The notes beneath the pieces were generated by a model, which made no database searches, was not told where the DNA came from, and saw only the letters and a list, made by a program, of their open reading frames with translations. Shown here in pieces: positions 27,421 to 34,984 of a stretch of DNA of 64,000 bases. Origin of the DNA: CAVSUR01 sp052143655. GTDB taxonomy: Bacteria; Actinomycetota; Actinomycetes; Streptosporangiales; Streptosporangiaceae. The position numbers and the translations under genes were made by a program. Each line of letters starts with the position of its first letter. Position 1 is the first letter of the stretch. The stretch covers positions 6,006 to 70,005 of the forward strand of contig JBKQSL010000032.1 in assembly GCA_052143655.1 (NCBI GenBank). Direction: 5' to 3'.

Positions 27421-28215
27421 ATGTCGGATGAAGTCCTGCGACTGCGCGGGGTGGGGGTCCGTCACGAGGACCTGATGCTCTTGCGTGACGTCGACTGGAC
27501 GGTGCGCGGCGGCGAGAGCTGGGTCGTGGTCGGGCCGAACGGCGCGGGGAAGACCACGCTGCTGCAGGTGGCCGCGGCGATGATCGTGCCCGGCGAGGGC
27601 AGCGCCGAGGTTCTGGGCGAGCCGCTCGACGAGGCCGAGGCGGCCGAGCTGCGGTCGCGGATCGGCTTTGCCAGCGCCGCGGTCGCCGACCAGGTGCCCC
27701 CCGGCGAGAAAGTCATCGACCTGGTGCTGACTGCCGCCTATGGGATCCTCGGCCGCCAGGACGAGGACTACGAGTCCCGGGACCTGGCCCGCGCCGCCGA
27801 GTTGCTGGATGCCCTGGGCTGCGCGCACCTGATCCGGCGGTCGTTCGCCACCTTGTCTGAGGGCGAGCGCAAGCGGGTCCAGATCGCCAGGTCGCTGATG
27901 GCCGATCCGGAGCTGCTGCTGCTCGACGAGCCGGCCGCCGGGCTGGACCTGGGCGGCCGGGAGGACCTGCTGCGCCGGGTGGCTGCCCTGGCTGTGGACC
28001 CCCGCGCCCCGCTGATGGTCCTGGTGACCCACCATGTCGAGGAGGTACCGCCGGGATTCACGCACGCGATGCTGCTGCGCCGGGGCACGGCCCTGGCCGC
28101 CGGCCCGGTTGCGGAGGTGTTCACCGAGCGCAACCTGTCCCGGTGCTTCGGCCTCCCGCTGATCGTCGAGCGCCGCGGTGACCGGTGGACCGCCCGCGCT
28201 GACCTGCTGCCGTAG
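27421..28215 (+). CDS. ABC transporter-type ATPase without adjacent permease
   Basis: 264 residues, a single nucleotide-binding domain. Seen: Walker A GPNGAGKTT, Q-loop region, signature LSEGERKRV (a variant of LSGGQ), Walker B LLLLDEPAAGLD and switch His in VTHHVEE. It resembles the YlmA-type stand-alone ATPases of unknown partner. The ATG at 27421 has GAAGGGAG upstream. The following TauE/SafE gene is on the same strand but is not a classical ABC permease. Confidence 0.86.
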   Translation: MSDEVLRLRGVGVRHEDLMLLRDVDWTVRGGESWVVVGPNGAGKTTLLQVAAAMIVPGEGSAEVLGEPLDEAEAAELRSRIGFASAAVADQVPPGEKVIDLVLTAAYGILGRQDEDYESRDLARAAELLDALGCAHLIRRSFATLSEGERKRVQIARSLMADPELLLLDEPAAGLDLGGREDLLRRVAALAVDPRAPLMVLVTHHVEEVPPGFTHAMLLRRGTALAAGPVAEVFTERNLSRCFGLPLIVERRGDRWTARADLLP

Positions 28216-28285
28216 CTGAGGACGAGCATTGACTGACCATCTGGCTGCCCCGGGCCGGGCTGCCCGGCCGGGTCCGGGGTGACGC

Positions 28286-29053
28286 GTGCACTTGCTGCCC
28301 GGAACGGAGATGGCCGCGATCTTTGCCGCCGGAATCGCGGCGGGCTTCGTCAACACCGTCGTCGGATCCGGCTCCCTGATCACCTTCCCGACGCTGCTGG
28401 CCTTCGGCTTTCCGCCGGTGGTCGCCAACGTGTCCAACAACGTCGGGCTGGTGCCCGGCAACCTGAGCGGCTCGCTCGGCTACCGGCGGGAACTGGCCGG
28501 CCAGCGCCGCCTGCTGCTGCGCCTGGGTGCGGTAGCCGCGGCCGGCGGCCTGGCCGGCGCGGTCCTGCTGCTGTCCCTGTCCCCGAGCGCCTTCGCGCTC
28601 ATCGTGCCGGTGCTCATCCTGATCGCCTGCGTGCTGGTGCTCGTGCAGCCCCGGCTGTCGGCCTGGGTGGCCGCCCGGCAGGGTGAGGGCAGGGGGGGCA
28701 GGGTGCCGGCTGCGCTCTCCGCCGGCACGTTCCTGTCGGCCGCCTACGGCGGGTACTTCGGCGCCGCGCAGGGCGTGCTGGTGATCGGGCTGCTCGGCAC
28801 GTTCCTCACCGACAGCATGCAGCGCATCAACGGGGCCAAGAACGTGCTCGTGGCAATCGTCAACGGCACCGCCGCGATCGTGTTCATCGTGTTCGCCCAT
28901 GTGGCCTGGGTGGCCGTGCTGCTGATCGCGGCGGGCTCCACGCTCGGCGGGGTGCTCGGCGCGCGAGTGGGCCGGCGGCTGCCGCCGCTGATGCTGCGGA
29001 TCTTCGTGGTGCTGATCGGCGTCATCTCCGCGGTCCGGCTGATCTTCTTCTGA
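28286..29053 (+). CDS. TauE/SafE-family membrane transporter
   Basis: 255 residues with eight predicted membrane helices in two repeats. The N-terminal GFVNTVVGSGSLITFP and the second-half GGYFGAAQGV are typical of TauE/SafE (UPF0721) proteins, which export sulfite, sulfoacetate or other organosulfur anions. The substrate is unknown here. GTG start at 28286; the upstream ATPase ends 70 bases before. Confidence 0.85.
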   Translation: MHLLPGTEMAAIFAAGIAAGFVNTVVGSGSLITFPTLLAFGFPPVVANVSNNVGLVPGNLSGSLGYRRELAGQRRLLLRLGAVAAAGGLAGAVLLLSLSPSAFALIVPVLILIACVLVLVQPRLSAWVAARQGEGRGGRVPAALSAGTFLSAAYGGYFGAAQGVLVIGLLGTFLTDSMQRINGAKNVLVAIVNGTAAIVFIVFAHVAWVAVLLIAAGSTLGGVLGARVGRRLPPLMLRIFVVLIGVISAVRLIFF

Positions 29054-29112
29054 GCAGGGCTGACAGTGTCACTGGGGGCACAGCCAGTGCTCGGCTCAGC
29101 GCTCTGCGTACC

Positions 29113-29160
29113 CTAGAGAAGGGAGCCGGCCCGGCCCGAGGAGGCTGGCCCCCTTTCTCG
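29113..29160. terminator. Imperfect long hairpin
   Basis: GAGAAGGGAGCCGGCC and GGCTGGCCCCCTTTCTC form an imperfect stem 60 bases after the TauE/SafE stop, with T-rich sequence (CCCTTTCT) in the 3' arm. Probably a terminator between the two transporter genes. Confidence 0.5.
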
Positions 29161-29225
29161 TGCGGCCAGCCGGCTGATCGCGTGATGCCGCTCCGTGAGC
29201 GCCGGCGCCCTCGCGTGGAGGAGAC

Positions 29226-30500
29226 ATGGTGGCGGCTGAGCAGGAGGGCGAGCGCGCCGCGCGGTACCGGGACGCCTTCGCGGTGACCGAGTTCCGGGCC
29301 CTGTGGCTCGCCCAGGTCCTGTCCGTCGTGGGCGATCAGCTGGCCCGGGTCGCGGTGACCCTGCTGGTGTATGACCGGACGAGATCGGCGCTGCTGGCGG
29401 CGGTCGCCTTCGCGGCCAGCGTGATTCCCATCGCGATCGGCGGCATCCTGCTGGCAGGCCTGGCCGACCGGTTCCCGCGCCGCCGGGTGATGATCGTCTG
29501 CGATCTGGCCCGGCTCGCGCTCGTGCTCGCCATGATCATCCCCCGCGCGCCGATCGCCGTCCTGGTGGGCCTGCTGTTCGTGGTGACCATGCTGGGGCCG
29601 CCGTTCACCTCGGCCCGGATGGCGATCTACTCCGACGTGCTGACCGGGGACCTGTACGTCCTGGGCAACGCCGTAACGCTCACCACCTACCAGCTGGCCC
29701 TGGTCGTCGGCTTCGCGGCGGGCGGGGCGGTGGTCGCGATCGCCGGGATCGGGCCGTCGCTGCTGGCAGACGCGGCTACCTACGCCGTCTCGGCACTGAT
29801 CACCTGGCTGTGGGTCCACGCGCGCCCGGCTGCCCGGCCGAAGCGAGACGCCGCCAGCGGTCGCGGGTCTACGCATGCCGCAGCCATCTGGCAGGGCCTG
29901 CGCCAGGCGTTCGGCCGCCCGGCACTGCGGGTGCCCATGCTCTTCGGCCTGCTGTCTGCCTTCTACAACGTGCCCGAGGGCGTGGTCGCGCCGCTGGCCC
30001 ACATGGTGCACGGCGGCTCAGCAACGGTGGGCATCCTGCTGGCCGCCGGCGCGCTCGGGGCCGCCATCGGCGCCGTCGCATTCACCCGGCTGGTGCCGCC
30101 AGCCGCGCGGCTGCGGTGGATGCGGCCGCTGGCGTTCTGTGCCTGCGCCACGCTGATGCTGTTCGCGTTCGGGCCTGGCCCGGCCGCTGCCGTGGCGCTG
30201 CTGTTCGTTTCCGGGCTGTTCACCTGCTTTCAGGTGGCCGCCAGCGCCGCGTTTGTCCGGGCCGCGCCGGGCGAGAACCGCAGCCAGGTATTCGGGATCG
30301 CCCAGGCGGAAATGAGCCTGGGCCAGGGCGCGGCCATGATGCTCGCGGGGGTGGCGGCGCAATCGCACGCGCCGACAGTGGTCATCGCAGCGGGCGGGCT
30401 GCTCGGCGCCCTGGTCGCGCTCCTGATTCCGGCCTGCCCGAGGGGACCGGTGACCGGCAGGAGATCCTGGACCAGGGCGCCGCGCGTAAGCGAAAGGTGA
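29226..30500 (+). CDS. MFS transporter
   Basis: 424 residues, about 12 membrane helices. Seen: the loop 2-3 motif LADRFPRRRVM, and an opening FRALWLAQVLSVVGDQLARVA characteristic of the MFS_3/enterobactin-exporter-like group. Substrate unknown; drug or siderophore export is typical of relatives. GGAGGAG precedes the ATG. It ends 5 bases before the first WGG octapeptide ORF, which lies on the opposite strand, so a link to peptide export is possible but rests only on position. Confidence 0.85.
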   Translation: MVAAEQEGERAARYRDAFAVTEFRALWLAQVLSVVGDQLARVAVTLLVYDRTRSALLAAVAFAASVIPIAIGGILLAGLADRFPRRRVMIVCDLARLALVLAMIIPRAPIAVLVGLLFVVTMLGPPFTSARMAIYSDVLTGDLYVLGNAVTLTTYQLALVVGFAAGGAVVAIAGIGPSLLADAATYAVSALITWLWVHARPAARPKRDAASGRGSTHAAAIWQGLRQAFGRPALRVPMLFGLLSAFYNVPEGVVAPLAHMVHGGSATVGILLAAGALGAAIGAVAFTRLVPPAARLRWMRPLAFCACATLMLFAFGPGPAAAVALLFVSGLFTCFQVAASAAFVRAAPGENRSQVFGIAQAEMSLGQGAAMMLAGVAAQSHAPTVVIAAGGLLGALVALLIPACPRGPVTGRRSWTRAPRVSER

Positions 30501-30505
30501 TGGCC

Positions 30506-30532
30506 TCAGCCGCCCCAGCCGCCGTTCCTCAT
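30506..30532 (-). CDS. WGG octapeptide ORF, module 1, distal copy (MRNGGWGG)
   Basis: Eight codons starting ATG and ending TGG GGC GGC TGA, giving MRNGGWGG. A GGAGGGGGG ribosome site lies just upstream (30539-30547). The identical peptide is encoded again at 30583-30609. The product is far too short for a folded protein, and no downstream gene on this strand could be controlled by it as a leader. See the first finding for the four-module system. Confidence 0.72.
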   Translation of the reverse strand: MRNGGWGG

Positions 30533-30582
30533 GACATTCCCCCCTCCGTCGCGAATCGGCGTCCTTGCAGGGAAAGGGCAGT

Positions 30583-30609
30583 TCAGCCGCCCCAGCCGCC
30601 GTTCCTCAT
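30583..30609 (-). CDS. WGG octapeptide ORF, module 1, proximal copy (MRNGGWGG)
   Basis: Same peptide as the distal copy, MRNGGWGG, with its own ribosome site (GGGGAGGG about 5 bases before the ATG). The 50-base spacer between the two ORFs is not repeated, so the pair is not simply a recent duplication of a larger block. Divergent from the first GGDEF gene. Confidence 0.72.
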   Translation of the reverse strand: MRNGGWGG

Positions 30610-30990
30610 CGCGCCCTCCCCTCACTCTCGGTTCGTGTCCGGATGCGTTTCATAATAATGGACAGGCGCAAATACGAGTAATGGACATGTCATTTGTGCG
30701 GTTACGTCCGGAAGGTGACCGTCGGCTGCCACTGCGTTACCGGGGAGCGGCCGGCGTCGCGGCACCCGATGAGCCGCTTGCCGTAGCGGCAGGTCTGGCA
30801 TGCCGCATGCGCACATCCGTGCGGGTTATGCCGAAGCTGGCCCGCCTGTGCCCGAGTTCGGCGGAACTGCCGTGTATGTGCTCTGGGTAACGATGTGTTG
30901 ACAATGAGCAAGCGCTCAGGGCAGACTGGCCACAGCTGTCTCATGAGTTCAGCCAGTGAAGACGTCCTGGCAGCCGAGACGAGGAGGGGC
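30610..30990. promoter_or_regulatory. Divergent control region between octapeptides 1 and GGDEF gene 1
   Basis: 380 bases. Near the octapeptides the sequence is AT-richer (30655-30690). A TTGACAATG element at 30898-30906 resembles those upstream of GGDEF genes 2 and 3. On the minus strand, an open stretch ending at the TAA at 30702 encodes HAACQTCRYG and RDAGRSPVTQW with coding-like codon bias but no good start; it may be a decayed small cysteine-containing gene. Confidence 0.45.
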
Positions 30991-32340
30991 ATGAGTTTGA
31001 GCGGCCGCGATTGCAATCGTGTGCAGTTGCAGCTTCGCGCCGCGGCGGCATGGCCTTACCTGCAACTGCCGCGCTGGCTCATCCTCTACGTGTCGGCCGT
31101 CGTCACGGCCGACATAGTCGCGATCACGCTGGCCGCCCGGAGCGGCCTGGCGGCCGCGGCGATCGGCCCCGGCGACTTGCTGACCTTCGGCGCGCTGATG
31201 GTCTGCGCGGCGATCACGGTGGAGCTGACCCGCCGGGCTGGCGAGTCAGCTCTGTACTACAAGGACATCAGCGGGATCTGGGAGCTGCCCGTAGCCATCC
31301 TGCTCCCGCCGGTCTTCGCGCTGATCGCGCCGATCGTGCGGGTCGGCATGCAGCAGTGGCGCATCCGCAGGATCGCGCCGCACCGCCGGGTCTTCACGGC
31401 CGCGGCGGCCGGCTTGTCCTACGGGGCTGTCAGCCTGGCCTTCCGCGCCATGAGCGGATCGTCGGCGCTGTCGCTGACCGGCCCGCGACTGGCTGCCGCC
31501 GGCTGGATTCTCGCGGTGGCCGTCTGCGGCATCCTGCAGTGGGTGGTTATCAACAGCCTGCTGATGCCGGCGCTCAAGGGCTCAGACCGCAGCGCCAGCA
31601 TCCGGTCCCTGCTGTTCGCCCGGGAGAGCCTGCACAACGATGTCACCGAGATCTCGGTCGCGACCGTCATCGCCGTCGGCACCGCCGTGACCCCGGCGAC
31701 CCTGCTGGTGGCGCTGCCGTTCGTCAGCCTGCTGCAGCGGTCGGCCCGGCACGCCCAGCTCCTGGACGCGTCGCGGCTGGATGCCAAGACCGGCCTGCTG
31801 AACGCTGTCACCTGGCGCCGGGAAGCAAGCGCCGAGCTGGTCCGGGCGCAGCGGACCGGCACCAGCCTCGCCGTCGCGCTGATCGACATCGACCACTTCA
31901 AGGACGTCAACGACACCTTCGGTCACCTGGCGGGCGACGATGCGCTCCGGGAGGTCGGCGAGGCGATCCGGCGGTCCGTCCGTGAATACGACATGCCCGG
32001 CCGGTTCGGCGGCGAGGAGTTCTCGCTGCTGCTGCCGCAGGCCGATGCGGCCGGAGCGCACGCCATGGCCGAGCGGATCCGCGCGGAGATAGCCGCTCTG
32101 CGCGTCGTTTCGGCCAGCGCGTCATCCAGCGAGCCGATCACGCTGACGGCGTCAATCGGGGTGGCGGTCCTGGACCGGCGCGACGCCGATCTCACCGAAC
32201 TGCTGGCCACAGCGGACATGAGCCTCTACCAGGCCAAGAACGCCGGGCGCAATCAGGTGCGGACGACTACTGACACGCAGGCTCACGGCCAGGTCGCGCT
32301 CCAGGTCAGCCAAGCTGCAGGGCAGATTCAGCAGCCCTAG
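30991..32340 (+). CDS. Membrane diguanylate cyclase, module 1
   Basis: 449 residues. Six predicted membrane helices (about residues 25-255) lead into a GGDEF domain. Catalytic motif GGEEF at residues 340-344, with the metal-binding aspartate in IDIDHFKDVND, and RxxD (REYD) five residues before the motif, a product-inhibition I-site. It should make c-di-GMP from two GTP. The N-terminal domain is shared by all four paralogues here and has no sensor family I recognise; it carries conserved YLQLPRW, VELTRRAGE and APHRRVF. Start at ATG 30991 with GAGGAGGGG. No phosphodiesterase (EAL or HD-GYP) domain is present. Confidence 0.93.
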   Translation: MSLSGRDCNRVQLQLRAAAAWPYLQLPRWLILYVSAVVTADIVAITLAARSGLAAAAIGPGDLLTFGALMVCAAITVELTRRAGESALYYKDISGIWELPVAILLPPVFALIAPIVRVGMQQWRIRRIAPHRRVFTAAAAGLSYGAVSLAFRAMSGSSALSLTGPRLAAAGWILAVAVCGILQWVVINSLLMPALKGSDRSASIRSLLFARESLHNDVTEISVATVIAVGTAVTPATLLVALPFVSLLQRSARHAQLLDASRLDAKTGLLNAVTWRREASAELVRAQRTGTSLAVALIDIDHFKDVNDTFGHLAGDDALREVGEAIRRSVREYDMPGRFGGEEFSLLLPQADAAGAHAMAERIRAEIAALRVVSASASSSEPITLTASIGVAVLDRRDADLTELLATADMSLYQAKNAGRNQVRTTTDTQAHGQVALQVSQAAGQIQQP

Positions 32341-32343
32341 CCT

Positions 32344-32370
32344 TCAGCCGCCCCAGCCGGTCTCTTTCAC
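32344..32370 (-). CDS. WGG octapeptide ORF, module 2, distal copy ((M)KETGWGG)
   Basis: GTG AAA GAG ACC GGC TGG GGC GGC TGA, with GGAAGGAGG 6 bases upstream. It begins 3 bases past the end of GGDEF gene 1 (convergent) and is repeated at 32422 with one synonymous change (AAA to AAG). Confidence 0.75.
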   Translation of the reverse strand: MKETGWGG

Positions 32371-32421
32371 GGGTGCCTCCTTCCGGGTGCGCGGCGGGTG
32401 GTGGGGGTGCGGGCGCGGGGG

Positions 32422-32448
32422 TCAGCCGCCCCAGCCGGTCTCCTTCAC
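32422..32448 (-). CDS. WGG octapeptide ORF, module 2, proximal copy ((M)KETGWGG)
   Basis: GTG AAG GAG ACC GGC TGG GGC GGC TGA, with its own GGAAGGAGG. The spacer to the distal copy is a G-rich (plus strand) run without coding appearance. Confidence 0.75.
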   Translation of the reverse strand: MKETGWGG

Positions 32449-32844
32449 GGGTGCCTCCTTCCGAAGTCCCTGTATGCGGGTATTACTAACAGCAACGACT
32501 AGGTTGGACCCTTTTATGGTGCGCAAATGTGAGCCAGGGCACCAACGTGCATCGTGCTAAACGCAAGATGCAAGAATCTACGGGGCGCGCTTAACTGGTC
32601 AAGCAGTCAGTTCGTGTCCCTCTGCCTGCTAGCCGTAACTGGCCCGGTGTGCTTACGCGTAGTGACGGATAATCGGGTTAAAGTGGCAAGTAGATAACTT
32701 TAGGTAGTTTCAACTTGACAGTGAGCTAATAGGGCATGCAAAAATGCGAGCACGTCTCGGCTTCGGCGCGGCCTCGTGCCCTGGTGCCTCGCTGGCCGAG
32801 AAGCGCGAAATCCACGTGCCGAGTCGCGAGAAGCGGGAGGCTGA
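32449..32844. promoter_or_regulatory. Divergent control region of module 2
   Basis: About 400 bases, clearly AT-richer than the rest of the window. It should hold the minus-strand promoter for the octapeptides and the plus-strand promoter for GGDEF gene 2. At 32714-32746 lies TTGACAGTGAGCTAATA followed by GGGCATGCAAAAATGC, nearly repeated upstream of GGDEF gene 3 (34874-34907). No tRNA or protein gene is seen. Confidence 0.6.
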
Positions 32845-34149
32845 ATGCGGCGCCCGGGCTGCAAACGATCGCGCAGGCTTGCGCAGCACGTCCGCAGGCT
32901 GCCGTTCCTCCAGCTGCAGGCGTCCCTGGCCTGCTTCGTCGCGGTCGTCGTCGCGGCGGACGGGGGAGCGACTGGTGCCGCCGCCCGGCTGACGTCCTGG
33001 CGACCGGGAGATCTGCTGCTGTTCAGTGGTCTGGTCGTCTGCAGCCTGGTCACGGTGGAGGTTTCGCGGCGGCCCGGAGAAACCGCCCTGCAGACCAAGG
33101 ACGTCTTCGCGATCTGGACCCTGCCTATCGCGGTCCTGCTCCCCCCGGTCTTCGCGCTCGTCGCGCCGATACCGCGGCTTGCGTTCACCCAGTGGCGCGT
33201 CCGGAAGATAGCCCCGTACCGCCGGGTATTCACCGCCGCCGCGCTCGGCCTGTCCTACGGGAGCGCAAGCCTGGTCTTTCACCAGTTGCAGGCTCTTACG
33301 CCGATGTCGCTGACGAGCCCGGGCCGGCCGGCCGCGGCCTGGCTGCTGGGCGTCGCCGCATGCTGCATCGTCCAGTGGATCGTGAACAACGGGCTGGTCC
33401 TGCCCGCGATCATGGCTTCGGACCGCAGTGCACGCCTGCGGGACCTGATCCTCAAACGCGAGAACCTGAGCAACGACCTGATCGAGTGCTGCGTTGCGGC
33501 CATCGTGACGCTGGCCCTGGCGGTAACCCCCGTAGCGCTGCTGTTCGCGTTGCCGTTCGTCACATTGCTGCAGCGATCGTCGCGGCATTCGCAACTGGTG
33601 AACGAGTCCCGCATCGACGGGAAGACCGGGCTGCTGAATGCAGTGACGTGGCGGCGTGAGGCGAGCGCAGAAGTGACACGGGCGGCGCGGACCGGTTCGC
33701 CGGCCGCGGTGGCACTGGTGGATATTGATCATTTCAAGGATGTGAATGACGCGTTCGGGCACCTGGCCGGGGATGAGGCGCTGCGGGCGCTGAGCCGGGT
33801 GCTGCGCGAGGCGGTGCGCGAGTATGACCTGGTGGGGCGGTTCGGGGGTGAGGAGTTCTCGCTGCTGCTGCCGCAGATCGATGAGGCCGGGGCACGGGCG
33901 ATCGCGGAGCGCATCCGATCTCACGTTGAGATGCTGCGGGTGGATGCCGGGGCCGGGGACGGGCAGCCAATCTCGGTGACAGTGTCGGTTGGCGTCGCGG
34001 CCATGGCCGACGGCGCGACCGGTGAGGGGATCACTGATCTGCTGGCGGCGGCAGATGCCGCGCTGTACCGGGCCAAGGGCGCTGGCCGCAACCAGGTCTG
34101 GGCCGCGACCGAAACAACCCGCGCCGCCGCAGTTTCGCAGGTCAGCTGA
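32845..34149 (+). CDS. Membrane diguanylate cyclase, module 2
   Basis: 434 residues, same architecture as module 1: six membrane helices then GGDEF, with GGEEF at residues 334-338 and an I-site REYD five residues earlier. The N-terminal sensor half is diverged from the other three, with APYRRVF in place of APHRRVF. ATG at 32845 with GGGAGG 4 bases upstream; an in-frame extension upstream lacks a better start. Its GGDEF half is very close in DNA sequence to that of module 3. Confidence 0.92.
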   Translation: MRRPGCKRSRRLAQHVRRLPFLQLQASLACFVAVVVAADGGATGAAARLTSWRPGDLLLFSGLVVCSLVTVEVSRRPGETALQTKDVFAIWTLPIAVLLPPVFALVAPIPRLAFTQWRVRKIAPYRRVFTAAALGLSYGSASLVFHQLQALTPMSLTSPGRPAAAWLLGVAACCIVQWIVNNGLVLPAIMASDRSARLRDLILKRENLSNDLIECCVAAIVTLALAVTPVALLFALPFVTLLQRSSRHSQLVNESRIDGKTGLLNAVTWRREASAEVTRAARTGSPAAVALVDIDHFKDVNDAFGHLAGDEALRALSRVLREAVREYDLVGRFGGEEFSLLLPQIDEAGARAIAERIRSHVEMLRVDAGAGDGQPISVTVSVGVAAMADGATGEGITDLLAAADAALYRAKGAGRNQVWAATETTRAAAVSQVS

Positions 34150-34558
34150 CAGCCGGTTCCCTCCCGGGCGCGGCGGCGTGCGGCGCCCAGGCGGTGGCGA
34201 GCGCATGCCGTTGCTCGGTGCTTCCCGTGACGAGCACTACGGCCAGCGGGAGGAGCTGGCCGCGGCGGATCGCATCGGCAGCCATCGGCAGGCCCGCGGG
34301 CCGTTCCGCCGGGCCCAGGCGGCGCCAAGCTGGCCGCGCCGCGAGGCGGGCTGGTCCTTGGCTGCCTGAACCAGGCCGGGCCCGAGCGCGTCTGGATGAC
34401 CACGGATGCGCTGACCTGCCCGGCGGCCGCGCAGAGACAATCGACAATGCCGGTCGTGTAGCCGCTCGCCAGCCAGCGATGCCGGATGAGCGACCCAGGA
34501 CCGGACCCCGCCTCGGGCGTGATTCTCGCCCGGCGGTAACCGTGTCACGTGGTGGCGG
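34150..34558. other. 409-base stretch between GGDEF gene 2 and octapeptide pair 3
   Basis: No convincing gene. On the minus strand a frame ending just after the GGDEF gene (stop near 34142) reads GLPMAADAIRRGQLLPLAVV and onward with coding-like codon bias but no suitable start or recognisable family; it could be the remnant of a lost gene. Confidence 0.4.
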
Positions 34559-34585
34559 TCAGCCGCCCCAGTCGATGCCTTTCAT
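34559..34585 (-). CDS. WGG octapeptide ORF, module 3, distal copy (MKGIDWGG)
   Basis: ATG AAA GGC ATC GAC TGG GGC GGC TGA with GGAAGGAGG 6 bases upstream. The second copy at 34635 differs by start codon (GTG) and by a synonymous Lys codon. Confidence 0.76.
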   Translation of the reverse strand: MKGIDWGG

Positions 34586-34634
34586 GGCGTGCCTCCTTCC
34601 GGGGTGGGTGGGTGGGGTGGTGGCGTGGTGGCGG

Positions 34635-34661
34635 TCAGCCGCCCCAGTCGATGCCCTTCAC
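34635..34661 (-). CDS. WGG octapeptide ORF, module 3, proximal copy ((M)KGIDWGG)
   Basis: GTG AAG GGC ATC GAC TGG GGC GGC TGA with GGAAGGAGG. The spacer between copies is G/T-rich on the plus strand, as in module 2. Divergent from GGDEF gene 3. Confidence 0.76.
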   Translation of the reverse strand: MKGIDWGG

Positions 34662-34873
34662 GGCGTGCCTCCTTCCGGTCTAGGTGCCGCGATGCAGACG
34701 CATATGCGGAGGTGAGCGGATACGAGAGGGACGGTCCGACGCCTCTGAACAGGAACGCCGCCGGCCCGGTGTCCTGCAGCACGGCTAGGGACGCGCCCTG
34801 GATCGACAGGGTTACGGTGAGTGATTCCGCAGGGTAGCTGATAAATGGTGCATTCAGCACTAAGTAGGCACTA

Positions 34874-34907
34874 CTTGACAATGGCCAAATACGGCATGCA
34901 ACAATGC
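34874..34907 (+). promoter_or_regulatory. Conserved TTGACA...GGCATGCAA element before GGDEF gene 3
   Basis: TTGACAATGGCCAAATA, then CGGCATGCAACAATGC. It aligns without gaps to 32714-32746 before GGDEF gene 2, at a similar distance from the start codon. TTGACA looks like a -35 box; the second block may be the -10 region or an activator site. Confidence 0.6.
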
Positions 34908-34984
34908 TGTTGCCCATCGTGATAGGCCCGCCATCGCTCGCGAGCGGGGTCGGCCGCGACCGCCGGGAACCAGAAGGAGCGCCT

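Noticed and set aside
32449..32844. c-di-GMP riboswitch upstream of a GGDEF gene
   Set aside because: I looked for GEMM-type conserved blocks in the intergenic regions and saw none.
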